Source: Kitasatospora aureofaciens
GTDB lineage: Bacteria; Actinomycetota; Actinomycetes; Streptomycetales; Streptomycetaceae
DNA: 61,152 nucleotides
Reading direction: 5' to 3'
NCBI RefSeq assembly: GCF_001188955.3
Contig: NZ_JPRF03000041.1
Span: forward strand, 1-61,152
This document shows, in pieces, positions 32,669-41,525 of the stretch. The number at the start of each line of letters is the position of its first letter. Position 1 is the stretch's first letter. The notes under the pieces were generated by a model that made no database searches, was not told where the DNA came from, and saw only the letters and a program-made list of their open reading frames with translations. Position numbers and translations under genes: made by a program.

Positions 32669-33268
32669 GCCCCGAGGCTGACGGCACTCCGCCTCCCACG
32701 CCACCCACTTCCGGATACCTGTGGACAAACCGCCCCAGCGCCCGTGCGCCATCCCTCGGACGGGTGTACGGACGCCGCTATCCGGTGTACAAACGGCATA
32801 CGAGGACCGCTCCAGGGGCAGACCGCCGACCAGTCGGCCGCCGTTCCTCCACCCGCCGCGGCCCCACCCGCCGCAGTCGTTCCCCCAGGCTCCCCCCCCC
32901 GGTCATTCGCAGCCCGGCCGCAGACCGGCCGCAGGCCCTCCGGCGCCCGTGAAGTCGCTCGCCGCTCGGCGCTTCCCGTACACTTCACACGCGACCCGGT
33001 CCGCCGGGTCGACTTCGCACGCCCCGCCACCGGCGGTCGGACGCGGTTCGTCCGCAGCCCCGCCAGGTGCGAGTGCCGCTCGGTCCGCCGAGCCCGACCG
33101 GTCCCCGGACCGAGCGGGTGGAAGCGGCTCGGCACGATCGGGGCGTCAGGCGTGGCTGTCACCTGGCCGCCACGGACAACCGAGACTGACCCGGCCGTAG
33201 GCGGCCGCCCGACGGGGAACCCCCGAGGCACCGCCGCAGTCGGGCCGTAACACCTGAGGAGAACGGCC
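32669..33268. other. Gene-free region and leader before rpsB
   Basis: 600 bases between the M23 gene and rpsB. It has a run of nine Cs (32892-32900), a possible -10 TACACT (32979-32984) and, right after it, a GACCCGG/CCGGGTC hairpin (32993-33010). No protein or RNA gene was recognised. Confidence 0.5.
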
Positions 33269-34129
33269 ATGGCCGTCGTCACGATGCGGGAGCTGCTGGA
33301 GAGCGGCGTCCACTTCGGTCACCAGACCCGCCGCTGGAACCCGAAGATGAAGCGCTTCATCATCACCGAGCGCAACGGCATCTACATCATCGACCTGCTG
33401 CAGTCGCTGAACTACATCGACCGCGCCTTCGAGTTCATCAAGGAGACCGTTGCCCACGGCGGCAGCGTCCTCTTCGTCGGCACGAAGAAGCAGGCCCAGG
33501 AGGCCATCGCCGAGCAGGCCACCCGCGTGGGCATGCCCTACGTGAACCAGCGCTGGCTCGGCGGCATGCTGACCAACTTCTCGACCGTCTACAAGCGTCT
33601 GCAGCGCCTCAAGGAGCTCGGCGAGCTGGACTTCTCGGACGTGGCCGGCTCCGGCCTCACCAAGAAGGAGCTCCTGGTCCTCCAGCGCGAGCACGACAAG
33701 CTGGAGAAGACCCTCGGCGGTATCCGCGACATGCAGCGCGTTCCCAGCGCTGTCTGGATCGTGGACACCAAGAAGGAGCACATCGCGGTCGGCGAGGCCC
33801 GGAAGCTCAACATCCCGGTCGTCGCCATCCTCGACACCAACTGCGACCCGGACGAGGTCGACTACAAGATCCCGGGCAACGACGACGCGATCCGCTCCGT
33901 CACCCTGCTGACCCGCGTGATCGCCGACGCCGTGGCCGAGGGCCTGAAGGCCCGCGCCGGTGTTGCCAAGGGCGACGCCAAGGCCGAGCCGGGCGCCGAC
34001 CAGCCGCTGGCCGACTGGGAGAAGGACCTCATCGAGGGCGAGAAGAAGGCCGAGGAGGCCGCCCCCGCCGCCGCCGAGGCTCCCGCTGCCGAGGCTCCCG
34101 CCGCCGAGGCGCCGGCCGAGCAGGCCTGA
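33269..34129 (+). CDS. rpsB: 30S ribosomal protein S2
   Basis: S2 joins the 30S subunit late and is needed for S1 binding and initiation. The 286-residue product starts AVVTMRELLESGVHFGHQTRRWNPKM and has WLGGMLTNFSTV, VDTKKEHIAVGEARKLNIPV and the NCDPDEVDYKIPGNDDAIRS signature. The C-terminal tail is an Ala/Glu/Pro repeat (AAEAPAAEAPAAEAP). ATG 33269 follows GAGGAGA. It heads rpsB-tsf with an extended hairpin between the two genes. Confidence 0.98.
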   Translation: MAVVTMRELLESGVHFGHQTRRWNPKMKRFIITERNGIYIIDLLQSLNYIDRAFEFIKETVAHGGSVLFVGTKKQAQEAIAEQATRVGMPYVNQRWLGGMLTNFSTVYKRLQRLKELGELDFSDVAGSGLTKKELLVLQREHDKLEKTLGGIRDMQRVPSAVWIVDTKKEHIAVGEARKLNIPVVAILDTNCDPDEVDYKIPGNDDAIRSVTLLTRVIADAVAEGLKARAGVAKGDAKAEPGADQPLADWEKDLIEGEKKAEEAAPAAAEAPAAEAPAAEAPAEQA

Positions 34130-34141
34130 CGTACCAAGGGT

Positions 34142-34180
34142 GAGGGGCAGCCGCCGGTACCACGCCGGCGGGTGCCCCTC
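34142..34180 (+). terminator. Long hairpin between rpsB and tsf
   Basis: A 16-bp stem with one mismatch (34142-34157 with 34165-34180), 7-base loop, then TCTCCC. It looks like an attenuator that would lower tsf relative to rpsB or separate the two transcripts. Confidence 0.65.
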
Positions 34181-34258
34181 TCTCCCGCGCCGGGGCCGAA
34201 CCATCGGTCCCGGCGCATCCCCACGCAGACACGCGAGACGCGAGAAGAGATTCACACC

Positions 34259-35098
34259 ATGGCGAACTTCACCGCCGCGGACGTCAAGAAGCTCCGTGAG
34301 CTCACCGGCGCCGGCATGATGGACTGCAAGAAGGCCCTGGACGAGGCCGAGGGCAACGTCGAGAAGGCCGTCGAGCTCCTGCGCATCAAGGGCCAGAAGG
34401 GCGTTGCCAAGCGCGAGGGCCGTGACGCCTCCAACGGCGCCGTCGCCGCGCTGATCGCCGAGGACAAGAAGTCCGGCGTCCTGGTCGAGCTGAACTGCGA
34501 GACCGACTTCGTCGCCAAGGGTGACAACTTCGTCAAGGTCGCCGACGCGATCGCCGCCCACGTCGCCAAGAGCGCCCCGGCCGACCTGGACGCCGCCCTG
34601 GCTTCCGAGATCGAGGCCGGCAAGACCGTCCAGCAGTTCGTGGACGAGGCCAACGCGACCCTGGGCGAGAAGATCGTCTTCCGTCGCTTCGCCCAGTTCG
34701 ACGGTGACGGCTTCGTCGCGGTCTACCTGCACAAGACCAGCCCCGACCTGCCGCCGGCCGTCGGCGTCCTGGTCGAGCTGGACAAGGAGAACGCCGAGGT
34801 CGCCAAGGACGTCGCGCAGCACATCGCCGCCTTCGCGCCGAAGTACCTGTCCCGCGAGGAGATCCCGGCCGAGGAGCTGGAGAACGAGCGCCGCGTCGCC
34901 GAGGCCACCGCTCGCGAGGAGGGCAAGCCGGAGGCCGCCCTGCCGAAGATCGTCGAGGGTCGCGTCACCGGCTTCGTGAAGGAGAACTCCGTCCTGGAGC
35001 AGGCCTTCGCGAAGGACAACAAGAAGACCGTCGCCAAGGTCCTCGAAGAGGCCGGCGTCAGCCTCAAGCGCTTCGCCCGCTTCCGCGTCGGCGCCTGA
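34259..35098 (+). CDS. tsf: Elongation factor Ts
   Basis: EF-Ts exchanges GDP for GTP on EF-Tu. The 279-residue product begins ANFTAADVKKLRELTGAGMMDCKKALDEA, with the conserved ELNCETDFVAKG stretch and the dimer-domain core. ATG 34259 is the canonical start, after AGAAGAGA. It follows rpsB by about 130 bases. A weak GC hairpin (35144-35165) lies after it. Confidence 0.98.
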   Translation: MANFTAADVKKLRELTGAGMMDCKKALDEAEGNVEKAVELLRIKGQKGVAKREGRDASNGAVAALIAEDKKSGVLVELNCETDFVAKGDNFVKVADAIAAHVAKSAPADLDAALASEIEAGKTVQQFVDEANATLGEKIVFRRFAQFDGDGFVAVYLHKTSPDLPPAVGVLVELDKENAEVAKDVAQHIAAFAPKYLSREEIPAEELENERRVAEATAREEGKPEAALPKIVEGRVTGFVKENSVLEQAFAKDNKKTVAKVLEEAGVSLKRFARFRVGA

Positions 35099-35248
35099 GC
35101 CACGTTCCACCTGGTCCCCGGCCCCTCTAGGCTGGGAACCGCCCCCGCCCACTGACCGGGGCGGGCGGAACGCCGAACGGGCTCACCCAGCGCCAACCGT
35201 CCATGGGCGGGCCGCTTCGGCACCATGAACGACGAGGAGGCCATTGCC

Positions 35249-35332
35249 GTGCAGGACACCGAACCGGTTCCCGCGGCAGTGGCCTCCTCGCGTGTACGCG
35301 CAGGCCGGGTATCCGCACACCCAGGCCTGTGA
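35249..35332 (+). CDS. Possible 27-residue leader ORF before pyrH
   Basis: A short frame starting at GTG 35249 has a strong site GAGGAGG 8 bases upstream and ends 27 bases before the pyrH start. It reads MQDTEPVPAAVASSR and ends VSAHPGL. The same frame is open from ATG 35225. It begins like PyrH (MQ-T), which may be chance or a relic duplication. It could be a leader peptide coupled to pyrH translation. No homology is claimed. Confidence 0.35.
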   Translation: MQDTEPVPAAVASSRVRAGRVSAHPGL

Positions 35333-35359
35333 GCCAGCAGGTGCAAAAAGGAGAAGTCC

Positions 35360-36124
35360 ATGCAGGAGACGCAGGAGACCGCGCAGGACACCGAGGCGGG
35401 CTCGCGTCGCCGGGTGCTGCTCAAGCTGTCCGGTGAAGCCTTCGCCGGCGGTGGCGGGCTCGGCGTGGACCCGGACGTCGTGCACGCGATCGCCCGCGAG
35501 ATCGCCACGGTCGTCCGCGCCGGTACCGAGGTCGCGGTGGTCATCGGCGGGGGCAACTTCTTCCGGGGCGCGGAGCTGCAGGTCCGCGGCATGGACCGGG
35601 CCCGCTCGGACTACATGGGCATGCTCGGCACCGTCATGAACTGCCTGGCGCTGCAGGACTTCCTGGTCAAGGAAGGCATCGAGACCCGGGTCCAGACCGC
35701 CATCACCATGGGCCAGGTCGCCGAGCCGTACCTGCCGCTGCGCGCCGTCCGGCACCTGGAGAAGGGCCGCGTGGTGATCTTCGGCGCCGGTATGGGCATG
35801 CCGTACTTCTCCACCGACACCACGGCCGTCCAGCGCGCCCTGGAGATCCACGCCGACGTCCTGCTGATGGGCAAGAACGGCGTGGACGGCGTCTACGACT
35901 CCGACCCCCGGACCAACCCGGACGCGGTGAAGTTCGACGCGCTGGAGTACTCCGAGGTCATCGCGCGCGACCTCAAGGTCGCCGACCTCACCGCGATCAC
36001 GCTGTGCAAGGACAACAATCTCCCGATGCTGGTCTTCGAGCTGCTGGCGGAGGGCAATATCGCGCGTGCGGTGAAGAGTGAGAAGATCGGCACACTCATC
36101 AGCCAGGATTCCGTCCGGGCCTGA
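35360..36124 (+). CDS. pyrH: UMP kinase
   Basis: Hexameric UMP kinase making UDP for RNA, DNA and cell-wall precursors, normally inhibited by UTP and activated by GTP. The 254-residue product has RRVLLKLSGEAFAGGGGLGVD, AVVIGGGNFFRG, DYMGMLGTVMN, the ADVLLMGKNGVDGVYDSDP signature and KVADLTAITLCKDN. ATG 35360 follows AAAAGGAG at an ideal distance. The first 15 residues are Gln/Glu/Thr rich. It stands between tsf and frr, the standard order, with its own leader of about 260 bases. Confidence 0.97.
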   Translation: MQETQETAQDTEAGSRRRVLLKLSGEAFAGGGGLGVDPDVVHAIAREIATVVRAGTEVAVVIGGGNFFRGAELQVRGMDRARSDYMGMLGTVMNCLALQDFLVKEGIETRVQTAITMGQVAEPYLPLRAVRHLEKGRVVIFGAGMGMPYFSTDTTAVQRALEIHADVLLMGKNGVDGVYDSDPRTNPDAVKFDALEYSEVIARDLKVADLTAITLCKDNNLPMLVFELLAEGNIARAVKSEKIGTLISQDSVRA

Positions 36125-36220
36125 GCAGCAGCCAGCCGTACGGGACGGCGTCCGCCGCGACCGGCCCCGATGCCGACACCGGTCGGGACAACAGCAGATG
36201 AACCGGACAGGGAGATCACA

Positions 36221-36778
36221 GTGATCGAAGAGACCCTCCTCGAGGCCGAGGAGAAGATGGAGAAGGCCGTCGTCGTCGCCAAGGACGACCTCGCGGCCAT
36301 CCGCACCGGCCGTGCCCACCCGGCGATGTTCGCCAAGATCGTCGCCGAGTACTACGGCGCCGTGACGCCGATCAACCAGCTGGCCTCGTTCTCGGTGCCG
36401 GAACCCCGGATGGCGGTCGTCTCGCCGTTCGACAAGACCGCTCTGAAGGCCATCGAGCAGGCGATCCGCGACTCGGACCTGGGCGTCAACCCGTCGAACG
36501 ACGGCTCCATCATCCGGGTCGTGCTGCCCGAGCTGACCGAGGAGCGCCGCCGCGAGTTCATCAAGATCGCCCGCGGCAAGGGCGAGGACGCCAAGGTCTC
36601 GATCCGCGCGGTGCGCCGCAAGGCCAAGGACGCCATCGACAAGCTGGTCAAGGACGGCGAGGTCGGCGAGGACGACGGCCGTCGCGCCGAGAAGGAGCTC
36701 GACGACACCACGGCCAAGTACGTGGCGATGGTCGACGAGCTGCTGAAGCACAAGGAAGCCGAGCTGCTCGAGGTCTGA
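36221..36778 (+). CDS. frr: Ribosome recycling factor
   Basis: RRF splits the post-termination ribosome with EF-G. The 185-residue product begins IEETLLEAEEKMEKAVVVAKDDLAAIRTGRAHP and contains VVSPFDKTALKAIEQAIRDSDLGVNPSNDG and PELTEERRREF, all canonical. The GTG start at 36221 follows CAGGGAGA. Its stop overlaps the cdsA start by one base, so the two are translationally coupled. Confidence 0.98.
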   Translation: MIEETLLEAEEKMEKAVVVAKDDLAAIRTGRAHPAMFAKIVAEYYGAVTPINQLASFSVPEPRMAVVSPFDKTALKAIEQAIRDSDLGVNPSNDGSIIRVVLPELTEERRREFIKIARGKGEDAKVSIRAVRRKAKDAIDKLVKDGEVGEDDGRRAEKELDDTTAKYVAMVDELLKHKEAELLEV

Positions 36779-38334
36779 TGAACGACGCCCCTGACGCCCC
36801 TGGCTACTGGGGCCCGTCCGACCAGCAGTTCCAGCCCTACCGCCCGGCGCCGCAGTCGCAGGCACCCCGTACCCCGGCCCACCCGGCGCCGGGGTACGGC
36901 GAGCGCCCGGAGCCGGACCAGGGCCTGCCCCTCCCGGGACACCCCGGCCACCCGGGCGGCCGGACGGCCGCCCAGCAGGGTGCGCCGGGTGCCGCCCCGG
37001 GGGACCGGGGCCTCCGTTCGGATCACTCGCAGCAGCCTCCGGTGTACTGGGGCGGCGACGCGGAGGAGACTCAGGTCATGCCTCCCGTACCGGCCGATCC
37101 CGGCCCGCACTCCGGTGCGCCCGGTCAGTATTCGGGCCCGGGGCGGCCGCCGGGTCCGGGTCGGCCGCCGATCCCCGGTCGGCACGCGGCGCCCGGACGG
37201 CCGCCGGCCACCGGTGGGCCGGTCGACCCCGCCGCGGACCGGTCCCGGGAGGCCGGCCGACCCGGTGGCCCGATGTTCCGGGACGAGCAGCCCGAGCCGG
37301 CGCCGCCCGGCTTGACGGAGACGGTCGTGCTGCGCGCGATAACCGACGACGTCCCCTCCGCCCCCGGCCGCGGCGCCCCGCCGCACCCGGGGGCTCCGGT
37401 GCATCCCGCGCCGCCGCAGAGCCACCGGGCGGCCGGGCAGCCCCCCTTCGTGCCGTCGTTCCATCCAGGGCAGGAGACACCAGTGGCCGCCCAGCCCGCC
37501 CCGCAGCCGGAGCCTCGCAAGCAGCGCGGCGGCCGTAACCTCCAGGCCGCCATAGGCGTGGGGGTGGGCCTCGGCGCGGTGATCGTCGCCTCGCTGTTCG
37601 TGGTGAAGGCGCTGTTCCTGTTCGTCGTGATGGCTGCGGTGGCGGTCGGCAGCTGGGAGCTGACCACCCGGCTCGCCGAGCGCAAGCAGATCAAGGCCCC
37701 GCTGGTCCCGCTGGTGGTGGGCGGCGTCGCGATGGTCGCCTGCGGCTACTGGGCGGGCGTCCAGTGGGCCGCGGCCGCGCTGGCGCTGACCGGGCTGGCG
37801 GTGATGGTCTGGCGGATGGCCCAGCCGCCGGAGAACTACCTCCGGGACATAACGGCGGGTGTGTTCACCGCCTTCTACGTGCCGTTCCTGGCGACCTTCG
37901 TGGCGATGATGCTGGCGGCCGACGACGGGCCCCAACGGATCGTGCTCTTCCTGATCGTCACGATCTGCAGCGACACCGGCGCCTACGCGGTGGGCTACAA
38001 GTTCGGCAGGACCAAGCTGGCCCCGACGATCAGCCCCGGCAAGACCCGTGAGGGCCTGGCCGGCGGCATCGGCCTGTCGATGCTGGCGGGCGCCGTACTG
38101 ATGCAGCTGATCATCGACGGCGGCAGCTGGTGGCAGGGCCTGATCCTGGGCGGCTGCGCGGCGGTCACCGCGACCCTCGGCGACCTGGGCGAGTCGATGA
38201 TCAAGCGGGACCTCGGGATCAAGGACATGGGCACCCTGCTGCCCGGTCACGGCGGCATCATGGACCGGCTGGACTCGCTGCTGCCGACCGCCCCGGTGGT
38301 CTGGCTGCTGCTGGCCGCCTTCGTCGGAAGCTGA
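36778..38334 (+). CDS. cdsA: Phosphatidate cytidylyltransferase with long disordered N-terminus
   Basis: CdsA makes CDP-diacylglycerol from phosphatidate and CTP, the precursor of all phospholipids. The membrane part begins near residue 257 and shows about seven hydrophobic helices. It ends with the family signature SMIKRDLGIKDMGTLLPGHG followed by GIMDRLDS. The first 250 residues are Pro/Gly/Ala/Arg rich, with repeats such as GRPPGPGRPPIPGR, and contain no recognisable domain. At 518 residues the protein is well beyond the usual 270-400. The start ATG 36778 overlaps the frr stop. Confidence 0.94.
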   Translation: MNDAPDAPGYWGPSDQQFQPYRPAPQSQAPRTPAHPAPGYGERPEPDQGLPLPGHPGHPGGRTAAQQGAPGAAPGDRGLRSDHSQQPPVYWGGDAEETQVMPPVPADPGPHSGAPGQYSGPGRPPGPGRPPIPGRHAAPGRPPATGGPVDPAADRSREAGRPGGPMFRDEQPEPAPPGLTETVVLRAITDDVPSAPGRGAPPHPGAPVHPAPPQSHRAAGQPPFVPSFHPGQETPVAAQPAPQPEPRKQRGGRNLQAAIGVGVGLGAVIVASLFVVKALFLFVVMAAVAVGSWELTTRLAERKQIKAPLVPLVVGGVAMVACGYWAGVQWAAAALALTGLAVMVWRMAQPPENYLRDITAGVFTAFYVPFLATFVAMMLAADDGPQRIVLFLIVTICSDTGAYAVGYKFGRTKLAPTISPGKTREGLAGGIGLSMLAGAVLMQLIIDGGSWWQGLILGGCAAVTATLGDLGESMIKRDLGIKDMGTLLPGHGGIMDRLDSLLPTAPVVWLLLAAFVGS

Positions 38335-38353
38335 CCGGAGCGCGGTGAGACGG

Positions 38354-38380
38354 GGCCCCGGACGCCTGGCGTCCGGGGCC
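38354..38380 (+). terminator. Terminator after cdsA
   Basis: A perfect 11-bp stem (38354-38364 with 38370-38380), loop CCTGG, 20 bases after cdsA and 28 before rlmN. Confidence 0.7.
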
Positions 38381-38408
38381 TCCGCGCGTCTGCGACACTG
38401 GAACAACC

Positions 38409-39509
38409 ATGCCTAAGCCCGGAGAACTCACCTTTGTCGCGCCGCGCGGCGCAAAGCCCCCGCGACACCTCGCCGACCTGAGCCCCGCCGAGCGCAAGGA
38501 GGCCGTCGCCGAGCTGGGCGAGCAGCCGTTCCGCGCCAAGCAGCTCTCCAACCACTACTTCGGCCGGATGTCGAACGACCCGGCGAGCTGGACGGACATC
38601 CCCGCCGCCAGCCGGGAGAAGCTCACCGAGAGCCTGCTGCCCGAGCTGATGTCGGTGGTGCGGCACGTCTCCTGCGACGACGACACCACCCGCAAGACGC
38701 TGTGGAAGCTGTTCGACGGCACGCTCGTCGAGTCGGTGCTGATGCGCTACCCCGACCGCGTCACCATGTGCATCAGCTCGCAGGCCGGCTGCGGCATGAA
38801 CTGCCCGTTCTGTGCCACCGGTCAGGCCGGGCTGACCCGGAACCTGTCCACCGGCGAGATCGTCGAGCAGATCGCCGCCGGGATGCGCGCGCTCAAGGCC
38901 GGGGAGATCCCGGGCGGCGAGGCGCGGCTGTCCAACGTGGTCTTCATGGGCATGGGCGAGCCGCTGGCCAACTACAACCGGGTGCTGGCCGCGATCCGCC
39001 GGCTGACCGACCCGGCGCCGGACGGCTTCGGCCTGTCGCAGCGCGGCATCACCGTCTCCACCGTCGGTCTCGTCCCGGCGATGAACCGGCTGGCCGACGA
39101 GGGCCTCAGCTGCCGCCTGGCGCTGTCGCTGCACGCCCCGGACGACGAGCTGCGCGACGAGCTGGTCCCGGTGAACACCCGGTGGAAGGTCGCCGAGGTG
39201 CTGGACGCGGCCTGGAACTACGCGGAGAAGTCCGGCCGCCGGATCTCCATCGAGTACGCGCTGATCAAGGACATCAACGACCAGGCGTGGCGCGCGGACC
39301 TGCTCGGCCGGCTGATCAAGAACCACCGGGTGCACGTCAACCTGATCCCGCTGAACCCGACCCCGGGCTCCAAGTGGACGGCCTCCCGTCCGGAGGACGA
39401 GCGGGAGTTCGTTCGCCGGCTCCAGTCGCACGGCGTGCCGACGACCGTCCGCGACACCCGCGGCCAGGAGATCGACGGCGCCTGCGGCCAGCTCGCCGCA
39501 GCGGGCTGA
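38409..39509 (+). CDS. rlmN: 23S rRNA (A2503-C2) methyltransferase RlmN
   Basis: Radical-SAM enzyme that methylates A2503 of 23S rRNA and A37 of some tRNAs. The iron-sulfur cluster motif is C128-x3-C132-x2-C135 (CGMNCPFC). MGMGEPLANYN and SLHAPDDELRDELVP are typical. The catalytic resolving Cys is Cys359 in DGACGQL near the C-terminus. 366 residues. ATG 38409 is the start of the conserved frame; no good Shine-Dalgarno is visible. It lies after the cdsA terminator and is convergent with the ABC exporter pair. Confidence 0.96.
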   Translation: MPKPGELTFVAPRGAKPPRHLADLSPAERKEAVAELGEQPFRAKQLSNHYFGRMSNDPASWTDIPAASREKLTESLLPELMSVVRHVSCDDDTTRKTLWKLFDGTLVESVLMRYPDRVTMCISSQAGCGMNCPFCATGQAGLTRNLSTGEIVEQIAAGMRALKAGEIPGGEARLSNVVFMGMGEPLANYNRVLAAIRRLTDPAPDGFGLSQRGITVSTVGLVPAMNRLADEGLSCRLALSLHAPDDELRDELVPVNTRWKVAEVLDAAWNYAEKSGRRISIEYALIKDINDQAWRADLLGRLIKNHRVHVNLIPLNPTPGSKWTASRPEDEREFVRRLQSHGVPTTVRDTRGQEIDGACGQLAAAG

Positions 39510-39596
39510 GCAGGCGGGCTGAGCAGGTGGGCCGAGCCGGCGGGCTGATCAGGCACGCGGGCTCGGCAAGCTGACCGGGCGGGCTGACGGGCTGCC

Positions 39597-40748
39597 CTAC
39601 CGCAGTCCTGCGGCCGCCAGCGCGGCGGTCGCCCCGCCGGTCAGCAGCAGCGTGGTGCCCACCGCGAGGGTGCGCAGCGCGACCGCGCCGAACAGCAGCC
39701 GGGGCGAGGTGCCGAGACGCAGCAGCGCTTCGGTGACCTCGCGGCGGTCGGTGCGGACCTCCGCGAGCCTGGCGAGCACCGCGGCGGCCGCGCAGCCGAG
39801 CACCAGACAGGCCTCGACGGCGGGCAGTGCGTCGGCGCGGTTCGGTGTGCCGATCCAGTACCGGACGGTGGTCAGCACCAGGGCGAGGACCAGGGTGAGC
39901 ACGGCCAGCGGCGGGCCGAGCCGAGGGGCCTGGGCGGTGAGGCCGCGTCCGGCCAGCAGCCGCAGCGGGGTGGGCCGGCCGACGGCGAGCAGCCGCCCGG
40001 TCCAGGCGAGCAGCGGGCCGGTGAGCAGGGCGAGGCCGAGCGCGCCGGCGGCCCAGCCGCCGAGGGCGGCGGTGCTGGTGGTGCCGAGCCCGGCGGGCAG
40101 GTGGATCGGGCGACCGTCGGCGGGGGCGCCGGGTCGCAGCGCGATGAGTTCGAGTGCGGCGCCGATCACCACCAGCCCGATGGGCACGGCGATCCGCAGC
40201 GGGCCGAAGCCGGTGCGGCCGCGGGTGCGGCCGCCGGGCAGGGTCTCGGCGACGGGCACCGAGCAGGCGGCGGCGATGCCGGCGGTGAGCGGGACCAGGG
40301 CGAGCAGGGTGACCGGCGCGGCAGCCGGCAGCGGCACGCCCATGCCGAGGTCGGGAGCGAGCGAGGGCCCGGCGATGTCGTTGCGCAGCACCAGGAAGAG
40401 CAGCAGGGTGAGCACGCTGCCGAGGGTGCAGGCGAGGGCGACCTCGCCGGCGATCAGGGTGCGGATCCGCCGGGAGCCGGCCCCGGCGGCGGTGAGCCCG
40501 GCGAGTCGTTCGGGCCGCCGGGCGGGCACCGAACGGGCGGCGACGGCCGCGAACCAGGCGACGGCGGCGAGCGGGGGCAGGCACCAGAGCAGTCGCACCA
40601 GCGCGTCGGCGCCGCCGATCGGCTCGCTCAGCGCCCGGCCGAGGGAGCGCAGCAGGAAGGCGGCGACGACGGCGGCCGCCAGTGCGGTGAGCAGCCAGCG
40701 GCCGAGGTCGGGCACCCGGTAGCCCCGGGCCAGGCGGAGGTAGAACAC
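39597..40748 (-). CDS. ABC transporter permease (FtsX/MacB-like)
   Basis: A 383-residue integral membrane protein with about eight or more hydrophobic segments (for example WLLTALAAAVVAAFLLRSL, LIAGEVALACTLGSVLTLLL, LAVLTLVLALVLTTV). The cytoplasmic loop RPERLAGLTAAGAGSRRIRTL and the later DRREVTEALLRLGTSPRLLFG resemble the paired FtsX-type motifs of lipoprotein or peptide exporters. GTG start at 40748. It is 27 bases downstream of the ATPase gene at 40776-41525 and must form a transporter with it. Substrate unknown. Confidence 0.78.
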   Translation of the reverse strand: MFYLRLARGYRVPDLGRWLLTALAAAVVAAFLLRSLGRALSEPIGGADALVRLLWCLPPLAAVAWFAAVAARSVPARRPERLAGLTAAGAGSRRIRTLIAGEVALACTLGSVLTLLLFLVLRNDIAGPSLAPDLGMGVPLPAAAPVTLLALVPLTAGIAAACSVPVAETLPGGRTRGRTGFGPLRIAVPIGLVVIGAALELIALRPGAPADGRPIHLPAGLGTTSTAALGGWAAGALGLALLTGPLLAWTGRLLAVGRPTPLRLLAGRGLTAQAPRLGPPLAVLTLVLALVLTTVRYWIGTPNRADALPAVEACLVLGCAAAAVLARLAEVRTDRREVTEALLRLGTSPRLLFGAVALRTLAVGTTLLLTGGATAALAAAGLR

Positions 40749-40775
40749 GTCGACTCTTTCAGCGGCTCGGCCGCG

Positions 40776-41525
40776 TCAGCGGCGGGTGGCCGTGACGACG
40801 GAGGCACCGGCCGGGGCGACGGTGCCGCGCGGGACGGGGGCGGCGGGGGCGGTGATCCGTCCGTCGACGAGGCCGACGGCGCGGTCCGCGAACCGGATGA
40901 GCTCGGGGTCGTGGGTGGCCAGGACGAGGGTGAGCTGGTGCGAGCGGGCCGCGCTGGTCAGTATCCGCAGGACCTGCTCGGCTGCCTCGCGGTGCAGCGG
41001 GGCGGTGGGGTCGTCGGCGAAGACGACGGGCGGCAGCGGGGCGAGGGCGCGGGCCACGGCGATCCGCTGGCACTGGCTCTGGACCAGCCGGTCGGGGCGG
41101 TGCCGGGCGATGTCGCCGACGTCGAGGCGTTCCAGCCACTCGGTGGCGGCGGTGTAGGCGGCCTTGTGGCCGGCGCCGGCGAGCAGCAGCGGCAGGGCGA
41201 CGTTCTCGCGGGCGGTCAGCTCGGGCACCAGGTGCGGTTCGGAGCCGACGAAGCCGAAGCGGTCGCGGCGCAGCCGTTCTCGGCCGGCCCGGCCGAGGGT
41301 GTGCACGGGGGAGCTGTTGAACCAGACCTCGCCCTCGTCGACCGGGAGCTGGGCGGAGAGGCAGCCGAGGAGGGTGCTCTTGCCGGAGCCGCGCGGGCCG
41401 GTGACGGCGAGCACCTCCCCCTCGCGGACGCCGATGGAGATGCCGCGCAGGGCGGGGGTGCCGTAGTGGGACTTGACGATCCCTCGGGCCCACAGCACGT
41501 CGTTGTCAGGCGGTGCCGCTGACAT
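40776..41525 (-). CDS. ABC transporter ATP-binding protein with degenerate motifs
   Basis: A 249-residue ATPase of the LolD/MacB type, first gene of a two-gene unit with the permease. Walker A is intact (GPRGSGKST, from residue 43). Other motifs are altered: the signature LSGGQ reads LVQSQ (148-152), the Walker B catalytic Glu is Asp (FADDP), and the Q-loop reads GFVGSEPHLVP without the usual Gln. The switch His remains (ATHDPEL). It probably binds ATP but may hydrolyse slowly or act regulatorily. ATG 41525 is the start. Confidence 0.85.
   Translation of the reverse strand: MSAAPPDNDVLWARGIVKSHYGTPALRGISIGVREGEVLAVTGPRGSGKSTLLGCLSAQLPVDEGEVWFNSSPVHTLGRAGRERLRRDRFGFVGSEPHLVPELTARENVALPLLLAGAGHKAAYTAATEWLERLDVGDIARHRPDRLVQSQCQRIAVARALAPLPPVVFADDPTAPLHREAAEQVLRILTSAARSHQLTLVLATHDPELIRFADRAVGLVDGRITAPAAPVPRGTVAPAGASVVTATRR

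Noticed and set aside
32753..33268. tRNA or small RNA gene upstream of rpsB
   Set aside because: No cloverleaf or conserved tRNA boxes are visible.
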